A stretch of DNA of 64,000 nucleotides from Mangrovibacter yixingensis (GTDB taxonomy: Bacteria > Pseudomonadota > Gammaproteobacteria > Enterobacterales > Enterobacteriaceae), in NCBI RefSeq assembly GCF_020523985.1, contig NZ_JAIVKM010000001.1, positions 1,488,001 to 1,552,000 of the forward strand, written 5' to 3'. Numbering within the stretch: position 1 is the stretch's first letter; each line of letters begins with the position of its first letter. Under the pieces are notes generated by a model. It was not told where the DNA came from and made no database searches. It saw only the letters and a list, made by a program, of their open reading frames with translations. A program made the position numbers and the translations under genes. Positions 8,433-17,530 of the stretch are shown one piece after another.

Positions 8433-10727
8433 ATGAAATTTAAAACAGCTATAAAACCTTATCATGCCGCTGCCGGTGGCTGGGGATCGCTGGAAGCCAC
8501 AACCCGGTTTGTCTTTGACAGCAAACGCGCTATTAAGAACTTACGTAACCTGATGCGCATGAACAAAGCCAAGGGTTTTGACTGCCCGGGTTGCGCATGG
8601 GGTGATGATAATAAGAGTACATTTAGTTTTTGTGAAAATGGCGCTAAGGCCGTCACATGGGAGGCGACTCGCCGCCATATTACCGCAGATTTTTTTGCTC
8701 AGCATACTGTCAGCGCGTTACGTAAACAGAGTGATTATTTTCTGGAGTACCAGGGGCGCCTGACAGAGCCATTGTGTTACAACCCCGAAACCGATCATTA
8801 CGAAGCCATCTCATGGCAGGATGCTTTTGCGCTGGTTGCCCGCCATATACAGGCAATGGATAACCCAAACCAACTAGAGCTTTATACCTCCGGACGGGCA
8901 AGTAACGAAGCCTCTTATCTGTACCAGGTTTTTGGGCGTATGTTGGGCACCAACAATTTCCCTGATTGCTCGAATATGTGTCACGAAGCAAGTGGCAGTG
9001 GGTTAAAACGCAGCATTGGCGTTGGTAAAGGAACTATTCGTCTTGATGATTTCGATAGTGCTAACGCTATTTTCGTTTTTGGCCAAAACCCCGGAACTAA
9101 CCACCCTCGGATGCTTCACAGCCTGCGCCATGCGGCAGAAAACGGCGCGCGTATTGTTACTTTCAATACCCTGCGTGAACGGGGTCTTGAGCGGTTTGCT
9201 GACCCACAAAAACCCCTTGAAATCGTTACTCCTTTAGCTGGGAATATCAGCTCCATGTATTATCAGCCTAATTTGGGTGGTGACATGGCAGCTGTCCGAG
9301 GCATGGCAAAAGCATTGCTTGAAACCCACAGGCAAAACCTGGCTGAAGGGCTGCCTGGAATTTTTGATGATGCGTTTATTCGCGAGCATACCCAGGGCAT
9401 TGAGCAGTGGTTTGCCGAAATCGACAACACCAGTTGGGGCTTTATTACTCAACAATCAGGCCTGAGTGAACAACAACTGCGTGAAGCAGCAAGCATTTGG
9501 CAAAATGCTGAGCGGGTTATCTGTACCTGGGCTATGGGCATTACCCAGCATAAACACTCCCTTGATAGTGTTAGGGAAATCGTTAACCTGCAATTGCTGG
9601 GCGGACACCTGGGCAAACCAGGTGCCGGGTTATGCCCGGTGCGCGGGCACAGTAATGTTCAGGGTAACCGTACGATGGGGATTGATGAAAAGCCCCCTGC
9701 CGCATTGCTTGATAGCCTGGCTGCGCACTTCGGCTTTAACCCACCACGTGAACCTGGGCATAACACGGTGGAAGCTATTGAAGCCATGTTGCGTGATGAG
9801 GTTCGTGTTCTTATCACGCTGGGTGGCAACCTTGCAGCAGCAGCGCCTGACAGTGAGCGTACCGCCGAAGCTTTATCCCGATGTGGCCTGACTGTACATA
9901 TCAGCACGAAAATGAACCGTAGCCACCTTTATCCTGGCGATGCCGCGCTTATCCTGCCAACGCTTGGGCGTACTGAAGAAGACATTCAAGAAAGTGGCCG
10001 TCAGTTTATTACCGTTGAAGACTCATTCAGCATGGTGCATGCCTCCGAAGGGATTGGCAAACCCCTTGCCGTGACGCAACGTTCCGAAACGGCTATCGTT
10101 GCCGGAATAGCCGCTGCAACACTTGGCAGTGACAACCTGGACTGGCTTGCCCTTAGTGCTGATTACAACCTGATTCGTGATCATATTGCGGCCACTATTC
10201 CAGGGTTTTCTGACTTTAATGAAAAATGTGCAGAGCCGGGTGGGTTCTGGCTGGGTAACGCTGCAGCAAGTTATCGTTTCGCCACGCCGAGTGGCAAAGC
10301 CGAGTTTAGCGCAGCCCCATTGCCACAGTCAGTAACCCCAGTGGAAGCCCCATTCACACTGCAGACATTACGTTCACATGACCAATACAACACTACGATT
10401 TATGGCCTGGATGACAGATACCGCGGTGTTTATGGCCAGCGTGAAGTGTTATTTATGAACCCGGAAGATATTGCCGCCCTTGGGCTAGAGGCTGGTGATA
10501 AAGTTGATATCGAAACCCACTGGAATGATGGTATTGAACGCAAAGTTACCGGCTTCAAGCTGGTCAGTTATGCTATACCGCGCGGTAACCTGGCGGCTTA
10601 TTACCCTGAAACGAACCCGCTGATCCCGCTATCCAGCTTCGGTGATGGGACTGGTACCCCTACTTCCAAATCTGTTCCTGTGAGTATCACGGCTTCGCAA
10701 CCCCATCCAGATTTACGCCTGGTGTAA
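8433..10727 (+). CDS. ydeP: Molybdopterin oxidoreductase, FdhF/YdeP family
   Basis: A 764-aa bis-MGD molybdoenzyme similar throughout to E. coli YdeP (759 aa), which is implicated in acid resistance. Features in order: an N-terminal Cys cluster (Cys51, Cys54, Cys67 in CPGCAW...FCENG) probably holding an iron-sulfur centre; GTNNFPDCSNMCHEAS, in which Cys183 aligns with the Mo-ligating selenocysteine of formate dehydrogenase H; FGQNPGTNHPRM; GKPGAGLCPVRGHSNVQG; and a C-terminal MGD-binding domain from about 645 (RSHDQYNTTIYGLDDRYRGV). There is no Tat signal, so it is cytoplasmic. The reaction is unknown. The gene stands alone between ydcI and a chemoreceptor and ends in a strong hairpin. Confidence 0.85.
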   Translation: MKFKTAIKPYHAAAGGWGSLEATTRFVFDSKRAIKNLRNLMRMNKAKGFDCPGCAWGDDNKSTFSFCENGAKAVTWEATRRHITADFFAQHTVSALRKQSDYFLEYQGRLTEPLCYNPETDHYEAISWQDAFALVARHIQAMDNPNQLELYTSGRASNEASYLYQVFGRMLGTNNFPDCSNMCHEASGSGLKRSIGVGKGTIRLDDFDSANAIFVFGQNPGTNHPRMLHSLRHAAENGARIVTFNTLRERGLERFADPQKPLEIVTPLAGNISSMYYQPNLGGDMAAVRGMAKALLETHRQNLAEGLPGIFDDAFIREHTQGIEQWFAEIDNTSWGFITQQSGLSEQQLREAASIWQNAERVICTWAMGITQHKHSLDSVREIVNLQLLGGHLGKPGAGLCPVRGHSNVQGNRTMGIDEKPPAALLDSLAAHFGFNPPREPGHNTVEAIEAMLRDEVRVLITLGGNLAAAAPDSERTAEALSRCGLTVHISTKMNRSHLYPGDAALILPTLGRTEEDIQESGRQFITVEDSFSMVHASEGIGKPLAVTQRSETAIVAGIAAATLGSDNLDWLALSADYNLIRDHIAATIPGFSDFNEKCAEPGGFWLGNAAASYRFATPSGKAEFSAAPLPQSVTPVEAPFTLQTLRSHDQYNTTIYGLDDRYRGVYGQREVLFMNPEDIAALGLEAGDKVDIETHWNDGIERKVTGFKLVSYAIPRGNLAAYYPETNPLIPLSSFGDGTGTPTSKSVPVSITASQPHPDLRLV

Positions 10728-10733
10728 AGCAAA

Positions 10734-10760
10734 TACCCCACAAGCCATGCTTGTGGGGTA
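10734..10760 (+). terminator. Hairpin after the YdeP-type gene
   Basis: An 11-bp perfect stem (TACCCCACAAG / CTTGTGGGGTA) with a 5-nt loop starts 7 nt after the stop codon. It lacks a clear U-tract, so it may be a weak, bidirectional or processing structure, shared with the convergent chemoreceptor gene. Confidence 0.6.
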
Positions 10761-10794
10761 CATTCGGCTCACATTCAGCTAATAGTTCGCAAAG

Positions 10795-12498
10795 CTAAAA
10801 CGTCTCCCAGTTTTCCTGACTGGCTGAAGCCGTTTGCGGTAATGCAGCCTGCGCTTTTTCCCCGCCACGGGGTGCTGAACGTACAGCGAATCTATCACCC
10901 GATAACCGGAAGATCCCCACAGCCTGGGACAGTATTGCCGCCTGCTCCTCGAGTGAGCGGGCTGCGGCTGAGGCCTCCTGCACCAGAGATGAGTTTTGCT
11001 GTGTGGCATTATCCATTTCGGTAATCGCCTGGCCTACTTGTTCTATACCGCGGCTTTGCTCATCGGATGCAGAAGCAATTTCCTGCATAATACCAGTCAC
11101 ACTCTTCACTGATTCCACAATCCCTGTCATTGTGCTGCCCGCTTCCCTGACTTCGCCTGAGCCTTTTTCAATTAGAGAAACAGATTCATTTATCAAGTTC
11201 TCAATCTCTTTGGCGGCCTGCGCACTACGTTGTGCAAGCGTGCGGACTTCACTGGCAACCACGGAAAAACCGCGCCCTTGCTCACCGGCGCGAGCTGCTT
11301 CAACTGCGGCATTGAGCGCCAGAATATTAGTTTGAAAAGCAATGCTGTTGATAACTGATGTGATTTCCGAAATTTTTCTCGAACTGGCAGAAATATTGTC
11401 CATGGTAGAAACCACACCATTAACAATGTGCCCTCCATGTGTGGCTTTATCTGAGGCTTCATTTGCCAGTTTGCTGGCATTATGAGCATTCTGGGCATTC
11501 TGTTTCACCGTTGCGGTAAGTTGCTCCATACTGGCCGCCGTTTGCTCAATGGCGGCAGCCTGTTGCTCCGTTCTTGACGCCAGATCTACGTTACCTGCTG
11601 AAATATCGCTAGTTCCCTGGTAGATACCATTAGCACCATCCCGAACAGTGGAGACCGTACGGGACAAAGACCGCTGCATATGTTGCAAATGTTGGCTGAG
11701 CAAGCCAATTTCACTCCGGCTGGTTGGCTCTTCCGGCTGGGTCAGGTCACCACCATCAATCGACTCAATACGTTTAACGGCCCGCTGCAACGGGTGTATC
11801 ACGATTTTGCGCAACATTACGAAAGTGACTGCCGTCATAAATAACGCCAGCACAAAAGCACCGCCCATTACCACCAGGCCAATATGTGTTTCTTGGTAAG
11901 CCATGGCATTCAGTTGTTGAGAGCGCGCTGTACGAATGGCAATCGCTTTAAGCAACACCTCATTATAGCTATCGTCCAGTTTGCGAAGTTGTTCATTCTC
12001 CTGGTTGATAATGGCTTCAAACATGCCATTTTTGGCATATTTGATCATTGGTTTCATACCCTGGTTAACGTAGTCGTCAAAGCGCGTTTTCAGTTCACCA
12101 TCAAGCGCCATGTCTTCAGGCGTTTTAGACCGTCGGGCCATATAGACCGCAAACCCATCCTGTGCTTTTTTTATGCGCGCTTCAGCATCCGCAATGTCTT
12201 TACTCATTACATCCATGTCGGCAACACGCCCGGCCGCGCCCGCATGAATTAATAAAATGCGGGCAGTACGCAGGTGGTTAGAACTATTGGAAATCCCCAT
12301 GCGAACCTGTATTTCATCGGTCACATCGCTGAGCGCACTATTACCTTGAACCAGAAAATACCCGGCAAGCCCGATACATAAAGCAAAAAGCAATAAAACG
12401 CCGCCAAGAATGGCGGAAAAGAGGGGGACCAGACGAATATGATGCCAAAAACGAACAGCCCCGGATGTCATTTGTGCAGATGTCGTTGCCCTTTCCAT
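10795..12498 (-). CDS. Methyl-accepting chemotaxis protein, Tar/Tsr-like with NWETF tail
   Basis: A 567-aa transmembrane chemoreceptor. TM1 spans about 24-50, a periplasmic four-helix ligand domain runs to about 200, TM2 about 205-228, then HAMP, and a signalling domain with the hairpin tip [33 protein letters not shown]-type sequence and Q/E methylation sites. It ends exactly in NWETF, the CheR/CheB-docking pentapeptide of high-abundance receptors. It lies where trg sits in the E. coli order (between cybB and ydcI), but from memory Trg lacks NWETF, so it is probably not a simple Trg orthologue. No che genes lie in the window. The ligand is unknown. Confidence 0.88.
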   Translation of the reverse strand: MERATTSAQMTSGAVRFWHHIRLVPLFSAILGGVLLLFALCIGLAGYFLVQGNSALSDVTDEIQVRMGISNSSNHLRTARILLIHAGAAGRVADMDVMSKDIADAEARIKKAQDGFAVYMARRSKTPEDMALDGELKTRFDDYVNQGMKPMIKYAKNGMFEAIINQENEQLRKLDDSYNEVLLKAIAIRTARSQQLNAMAYQETHIGLVVMGGAFVLALFMTAVTFVMLRKIVIHPLQRAVKRIESIDGGDLTQPEEPTSRSEIGLLSQHLQHMQRSLSRTVSTVRDGANGIYQGTSDISAGNVDLASRTEQQAAAIEQTAASMEQLTATVKQNAQNAHNASKLANEASDKATHGGHIVNGVVSTMDNISASSRKISEITSVINSIAFQTNILALNAAVEAARAGEQGRGFSVVASEVRTLAQRSAQAAKEIENLINESVSLIEKGSGEVREAGSTMTGIVESVKSVTGIMQEIASASDEQSRGIEQVGQAITEMDNATQQNSSLVQEASAAARSLEEQAAILSQAVGIFRLSGDRFAVRSAPRGGEKAQAALPQTASASQENWETF

Positions 12499-12665
12499 AA
12501 TAACTCTCTTTAAATTTTTAAGGGGTACAAAGAAAGCAATACTAATGACATCGGCATCTGGAGCCGTTTTATTACGCCTTAAAGGCTGTTATTCGCTGTG
12601 TTCACAAGATTATGCCGGGAAGATCACACTTTCCCGGCCAGAGAAAAAGCTGAAGACGCCTGGCG

Positions 12666-14309
12666 TTAAAGATGGTCTATATCTGTAGGTTTACCAAATA
12701 GAAAGCCCTGGATTTCACTGCACCCTTCTTCTTCAAGGATACGTAATTGTTCCTGGTTTTCTACCCCTTCAGCGATCAGCGGTGTATTGATAGAGTTACC
12801 CAGTGAAATAATCGCCCGCACAAAAGAACGGGCTTGATAGCTATTCTCGACATTATTGAGAAAGCTTTTGTCCAGCTTGATTACATCAAACTGAAACTCT
12901 CTTAGCGTGCTCAATGAAGAATAGCCTGTACCGAAATCATCCAGTGCAATGCTTATCCCCATTTTCTGAAATTGATGCAATATATTAAATGTTAGCTTCT
13001 TATTGACGATAAACGCAGTTTCCGTCACTTCAAACTCCAATAAACTCATTGGGTAAGCAGTGCGTTGGAGCAACGTGCGTACACGCTCAATAAAATTGGG
13101 ATGGCGCAGCTGAATAGGAGAGATATTGATTGATATTTTTTTATTTATCTCTCTGTTCATTGCCTCCTCACATACAGTGCTAATCACCCAATAGCCTAAT
13201 GGAACAATGGCACCACTTTCTTCGGCAATTGGAATAAAAATATCTGGTGAAATCTGGCCCAAACGGGGATGTTCCCAGCGCAACAACGCCTCATAGCCGG
13301 AAATTTCTTTATCTACAATCGAACGTTTTTCCTGGTAATGCAGATAGAATTGCCCCTCTTTTATCCCTTTGCGAATGTCACCAGCAAGCATATTGCGGTA
13401 ACGCGTTTCTTCATCCATGTCTTTTTCGTACCAGCAAATTTTAATGTCAGTCGCTTGTTTCGCCCGGTACATTGCCAGGTCTGAATTACTGAGTAATTTT
13501 TTAATGTCTGTTGCGTCATCAGGGTAAATCGCCACGCCCATGCTGGCTGAAACAGTAAACTCTGTTGTGGCAAATTTTTGTAGCCCAGAGAAACAGGCAT
13601 ATAAGCGAGATGTAAACGCCCTGGCTTCCAGACGGCTGTTGTAACCTTTGACAGCGACGAACTCATCGCCGCCGAACCTGGCAACCATTTCGTCTTTCCC
13701 AAGGATTTTCAAAGTCCTGGTAGCGACACGCTGTAAGAGTTGATCCCCAATATGGTGGCCTTCAATATCATTAATATCTTTGAACTTATCGAGATCAATA
13801 GTACAAACAGCAATACGTTGGTACTCGCTATTATTCAGTAATTGTTCTACAAATGAAAAAAACTCTACCCGGTTTGGCAGGCCCGTTAATGCATCGTAAC
13901 GGGCCATCCAGGAAATTTTGTCATTTATTTCTTTTTGTTCACTAATATCACGCGTGATTTTAGCAAAACCAAGGTGTACACCCTCTTCATCATAAATAGG
14001 GTCAATAACGACATGCGCCCAGAAACGTGAGCCATCTTTGCGGTAACGCCAACCTTCCTCTTCATACTGACCATGCTCTAAAGCGAGTTGAAGATTGCGA
14101 TGTGGCAAGCCCGTACTTTGGTCCTGCTTACTATGAAAAATGCCATAATACTGACCAACAATTTCATCGCTACTATAACCTTTCGCCCTGTGAGCACCTT
14201 CGTTCCAACTGGCAACCGTACCATCAGGGTTCAACATATAAATGGCGTAATCCTTCACCTGCTCAATGAAATGGCGATAAACAAAATCAGTCAGTTTCTC
14301 GTGGCTCAT
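12666..14309 (-). CDS. PAS-GGDEF-EAL cyclic-di-GMP protein
   Basis: 547 aa, no membrane segments. A PAS domain (about 15-125, with the PAC motif GFAKITRDISEQKEIN) is followed by a GGDEF domain with an intact RFGGDEF (213-217 for GGDEF) and an EAL domain with intact E340-A-L-L-R-W, FEVTE (426-430) and [10 protein letters not shown] (457-466). Both catalytic signatures look usable, so it could make or degrade c-di-GMP; dual-domain proteins of this type are most often phosphodiesterases. The GGDEF domain lacks an obvious RxxD inhibitory site. It stands alone between the chemoreceptor and cybB. Confidence 0.85.
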   Translation of the reverse strand: MSHEKLTDFVYRHFIEQVKDYAIYMLNPDGTVASWNEGAHRAKGYSSDEIVGQYYGIFHSKQDQSTGLPHRNLQLALEHGQYEEEGWRYRKDGSRFWAHVVIDPIYDEEGVHLGFAKITRDISEQKEINDKISWMARYDALTGLPNRVEFFSFVEQLLNNSEYQRIAVCTIDLDKFKDINDIEGHHIGDQLLQRVATRTLKILGKDEMVARFGGDEFVAVKGYNSRLEARAFTSRLYACFSGLQKFATTEFTVSASMGVAIYPDDATDIKKLLSNSDLAMYRAKQATDIKICWYEKDMDEETRYRNMLAGDIRKGIKEGQFYLHYQEKRSIVDKEISGYEALLRWEHPRLGQISPDIFIPIAEESGAIVPLGYWVISTVCEEAMNREINKKISINISPIQLRHPNFIERVRTLLQRTAYPMSLLEFEVTETAFIVNKKLTFNILHQFQKMGISIALDDFGTGYSSLSTLREFQFDVIKLDKSFLNNVENSYQARSFVRAIISLGNSINTPLIAEGVENQEQLRILEEEGCSEIQGFLFGKPTDIDHL

Positions 14310-14681
14310 GTAGGATGGCCTCTGTTCCAGGTATTGTAATTAGTGTAATAAAAACTTTTCTCACAAGCGTTATCGCCTGTCATCCGTTTTTCTTTATATT
14401 TTTCCTCTTGATACATTAACATTCTACGGTGCGCAAGCCCTGAGACAAATCGTAGTGTTCAATACAGGTCTACTTGAAAACCAACTTGAGCTGGCTTTAT
14501 TGCAATGCACTCGATTTGTGTATAGTTCAGGAATAGTGCGGCTGGTATCGAAGAGGTCAGTTTTTAACAACGTTTACATTCTACGTCGCTGAAAATAGTC
14601 GCTGAAAATATCGTGGTTATTTGATAGTTAAGCCTGCTACTGTTTGTTGGTTGGCAGCAAAACATTAGCAGGCTTCAGTAA
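14310..14681. repeat. 372-bp gap with a 13-bp tandem repeat and a long inverted repeat
   Basis: No ORF is supported here. GTCGCTGAAAATA is repeated in perfect tandem at 14585-14610. ACATTCTACG occurs at 14419 and again at 14576. A 10-bp inverted repeat, AAGCCTGCTA / TAGCAGGCTT, at 14630-14639 and 14666-14675 lies just past the cybB stop and may form the cybB 3' hairpin, without a U-tract. Confidence 0.5.
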
Positions 14682-15215
14682 TTAACTGGATTTCTTACGC
14701 GGCATCATGCGCAACAGCGTGTTGTCTTTCCAGAAATAATGGTGTGCCAATGCGGCGGCAGCATGCAGGCCAATAATATAGTAGCCAACGGTCGCCACCA
14801 GTTCATGGATATCTTTTACTTGCCAGGCAAATTCTTCATGACCAGGGGCCGCCACAGGCATTGCCAACCCAAAAATTGCCCAGTCATTGCCGCGATAGTA
14901 ACGGTACATTATTCCCAAGACAGGCAAGGCGATGAACATCAGATACAGCACTAAATGTGCCAGATGGGAAAGGCCTGTGACCATGGGCGATGGTTTTGGT
15001 TCGATGGGTGGCGTAGGCCATATTGCCCGTCCAGCCAGTCTCACTACCATTAACACCATGACAAGGATCCCGGAGCCATAGTGCAGGCTGCTGAGTATGG
15101 GACGAAAACTCCGTGGGAAAAAGCCCCGTAACTCCATGGAGCAATAAGCGATAATGACCAATAAGAAAACCAGCCAGTGCAGCGTTATCTGAACCGAACT
15201 GTACTTTCCACGCAT
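14682..15215 (-). CDS. cybB: Cytochrome b561
   Basis: A 177-aa inner-membrane di-heme cytochrome b, which in E. coli oxidises ubiquinol with superoxide. It closely matches E. coli CybB, including LQ/VQITLHWLVFLLVIIAYC in TM1, TPPIEPKPSPM in the loop, and the ending LHAAAALAHHYFWKDNTLLRMMPRKKSS. Four membrane segments with His ligands are visible. A longer ORF begins at 15251, but the ATG at 15215 has GAGGA with a 7-nt spacer and matches the known N-terminus. Confidence 0.92.
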   Translation of the reverse strand: MRGKYSSVQITLHWLVFLLVIIAYCSMELRGFFPRSFRPILSSLHYGSGILVMVLMVVRLAGRAIWPTPPIEPKPSPMVTGLSHLAHLVLYLMFIALPVLGIMYRYYRGNDWAIFGLAMPVAAPGHEEFAWQVKDIHELVATVGYYIIGLHAAAALAHHYFWKDNTLLRMMPRKKSS

Positions 15216-15412
15216 AACGACATCCTCAATATTCAGTGAAGTGTTTAACATACTGATTACGCATTAAGAATTCATTAGTTTTTCTTTGCTTTCCGTGCGA
15301 AAAAACAGAGTGGTACGCCAGTGCCTCCCTTCCCAGGCTTGGTGGTAAGCTGTTGTATACCATTTCAGATGGCGCAACTGTGCCGATATTAGCATTTGTA
15401 AGAAGGAAGCTT

Positions 15413-16324
15413 ATGACCACTTATTCTCAAATTACAGCACTTCAGGAACCAGACGAAACGTTCAGCATTTGGCCCGCAGGTGAAGCGCCTGGTGCGGATA
15501 CCAGCCCGGCACAGTTCCTGTTGGAAGACAGGGGCCAGCAAAACATGCTGCCAGACCGCGCCGCCAGTGGTATTAAGGCACCACAAATCAGTGTCTGGCG
15601 GCCGCAAACAACCAATGGGGTTGCTCTTTTGGTGGTACCCGGCGGCGGTTATAACCGCGTTGTGATTGATAAAGAAGGCACTGACCTGGTAGCGCCGTTT
15701 ACTGCGCAAGGCTACACATTATTTGTAATGACCTACCGTATGCCTGATGGCGGGCACAGAGAAGCTAGCCTGGCACCTCTTGCCGACATTCAACGTGCAA
15801 TACGCGTTATCCGTTCACGTTTGCAACGTTGTGGGGAAAATACACAGAGAGTAGGTGTCCTGGGGTTTTCTGCCGGGGGGCATCTTGCAGGTAGCCTTGC
15901 CATGCATTTTGATTACCCGGCATACCCGGCAATGGATGAGGCAGACCACCTGAGCGCACGCCCTGATTTCGCTGCGCTGATGTACCCTGTGATTACAATG
16001 GATTCAGCGTTGACGCACGCTGGTTCAGCCCGTGCGTTACTCGGCTCTCATCCAGAAAACAACTGGCAACAGCACCATTCACTGGAATTACAGGCCCGTG
16101 ATGATATGCCTCCAGTGTTTCTTGCCCATGCGGCAGATGACCCATCAGTGCCTGTTGCAAACAGCTTGTTAATGTTCAATGCATTACTTTCCCACAATAT
16201 TCCTGCTGAAATGCATATTTTCCAGCAAGGCCTCCACGGTTTCGGCATCCGTGGTTGCACAGACTTACCCGCTAAAAGCTGGCCTGTATTGCTAATGAAC
16301 TGGATTGAGGCGCAGCAACAGTAA
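15413..16324 (+). CDS. Alpha/beta hydrolase, acetyl-esterase (BD-FAE/Axe) type
   Basis: A 303-aa serine esterase. Motifs: the oxyanion segment VVPGGGYN, the nucleophile in GFSAGG, a catalytic Asp in HAADDPSVPV and a His in GLHGFG. The pattern fits esterases that deacetylate sugars or related esters. AAGGAAG precedes the ATG at 15413 closely; an in-frame upstream codon at 15353 lacks a comparable site. No signal peptide is seen, so it is cytoplasmic. It ends one base before the stop of the convergent ydcF. The substrate is unknown. Confidence 0.8.
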   Translation: MTTYSQITALQEPDETFSIWPAGEAPGADTSPAQFLLEDRGQQNMLPDRAASGIKAPQISVWRPQTTNGVALLVVPGGGYNRVVIDKEGTDLVAPFTAQGYTLFVMTYRMPDGGHREASLAPLADIQRAIRVIRSRLQRCGENTQRVGVLGFSAGGHLAGSLAMHFDYPAYPAMDEADHLSARPDFAALMYPVITMDSALTHAGSARALLGSHPENNWQQHHSLELQARDDMPPVFLAHAADDPSVPVANSLLMFNALLSHNIPAEMHIFQQGLHGFGIRGCTDLPAKSWPVLLMNWIEAQQQ

Positions 16325-16325
16325 G

Positions 16326-17138
16326 TTACACAAGCTTGCGTGCGACAAGTAGAGCCTGCAGGTGTTCACTCGCGGTTAAACGTTGCCAGGCATCCATAAT
16401 ATTGTCGGGCAGTGGAACATGCGCGATAAAGCCTTTTCCGGCAGGGCCATAGCCATTGTTGTCATCGTGCAGGCGTGGAAGCTCCCCCATAACCAGCTCA
16501 ATAAACCGGTTAACTGGCCATAACCCGGTATCTTCATTACCAAAGGCCACCTCACCGTTTTGTAACGTGAGCCTGGGAACCAGGCCTGGCGATGAAACGC
16601 GCAGTGGTAACGCAGGAGCCTGGCTTTGCAAACGGGCAAATGTTGCCATTGTGCGGCGTTGCATGGTTGGGTCCTGCACGACTATGAGTTGTTCCGGGGC
16701 CAGGCTGCGCAATTGCATCAGGCGCCAGGTAAAATCAACGTTTTCACCGCAGTTTGTTGCCTCGCACTCCAACAATATTTGCTCAGGTGGCAACCCGGCA
16801 ACCGTGGTTGCCATTTCACCAATCACGGAGGCTTCAGTGCGCCCTCCAGTATGAATGTGCTGGTAACGAGTGCTATGTTGCACGGATTGATACAACCATC
16901 CCGTCGAATGCCCTATCCCACCCGTTATGATCAGAGTGGCCTGTAATTCCAGGGCGAGATTAAAAGCATGTTCAATAACAGGTATAACGGCATTACCGGC
17001 AAGCACAATCACGGATGAACAAGAAGTATTAAAATCCGTATCCCGCTGTGCAAGCCAGTCACTAACCCGATTAATGTCATCAATTAAATTATGGTTTTCA
17101 CCCCATACTGCCCTGTTACTACCTGAAGATGTTTCCAA
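16326..17138 (-). CDS. ydcF: YdcF family protein (DUF218)
   Basis: A 270-aa DUF218 protein matching E. coli YdcF, for example VILAGNAV-type and ITGGIGHST motifs, GRTEASV, ATNCGEN, IVVQDPTMQRRTMATFAR, and GYGPAGKGFIAHV. E. coli YdcF has a Rossmann-like fold and binds S-adenosylmethionine in crystals; its function is unknown. The start is a TTG at 17136-17138 with AGGAGA six bases upstream and no better ATG nearby. In E. coli the gene also lies near hrpA and cybB. Confidence 0.85.
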   Translation of the reverse strand: METSSGSNRAVWGENHNLIDDINRVSDWLAQRDTDFNTSCSSVIVLAGNAVIPVIEHAFNLALELQATLIITGGIGHSTGWLYQSVQHSTRYQHIHTGGRTEASVIGEMATTVAGLPPEQILLECEATNCGENVDFTWRLMQLRSLAPEQLIVVQDPTMQRRTMATFARLQSQAPALPLRVSSPGLVPRLTLQNGEVAFGNEDTGLWPVNRFIELVMGELPRLHDDNNGYGPAGKGFIAHVPLPDNIMDAWQRLTASEHLQALLVARKLV

Positions 17139-17530
17139 CGGTTTTCTCCTGCTGTTGTTTGTACCGGTAATACGCTTGATGAATTATTCGGCATAACCGA
17201 ACACTACAACCAAAAACCACGCTTGCTCCATCTTATTATTTTTATGAGTAAAAAAGCCAGAATCCTCCAAAACCCACCCGGTTGCACCTTAATTAATCAC
17301 TAATTTTTAATAGGTTTTAAGGATATGTTTTATGAAAAATTAATTTTACCAAAATAATTAACTATTATTTTTCTTTTTATTGCCATATTTAACACTTTGA
17401 TAACTTGATTAATCATTTTTACAAACCTAAGTTGCTTGTGTGTTAACAAATGTTTCACACAAAGTCACACCTGCCCGTTTCAACACCAGGTTGTACTTTG
17501 TATTACTTCATTTACGTGGCGAGGATGTTT
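17139..17530. other. 392-bp AT-rich divergent gap between ydcF and the MHS transporter
   Basis: No gene is supported. The stretch is markedly AT-rich, with runs such as TTTTTATTG and repeated TTAAT/ATTAA words and a 10-bp palindrome TGATTAATCA at 17406-17415. Such DNA often binds H-NS, but that is inference. It must contain promoters for both neighbours. Confidence 0.4.

Noticed and set aside
14310-14681. CRISPR-like repeat near cybB
   Set aside because: Only two adjacent 13-bp units with no spacers; not a CRISPR array.
17139-17530. AT-rich island as sign of horizontal transfer
   Set aside because: It is a promoter gap; the flanking genes do not differ obviously in composition, and no mobility gene is near.
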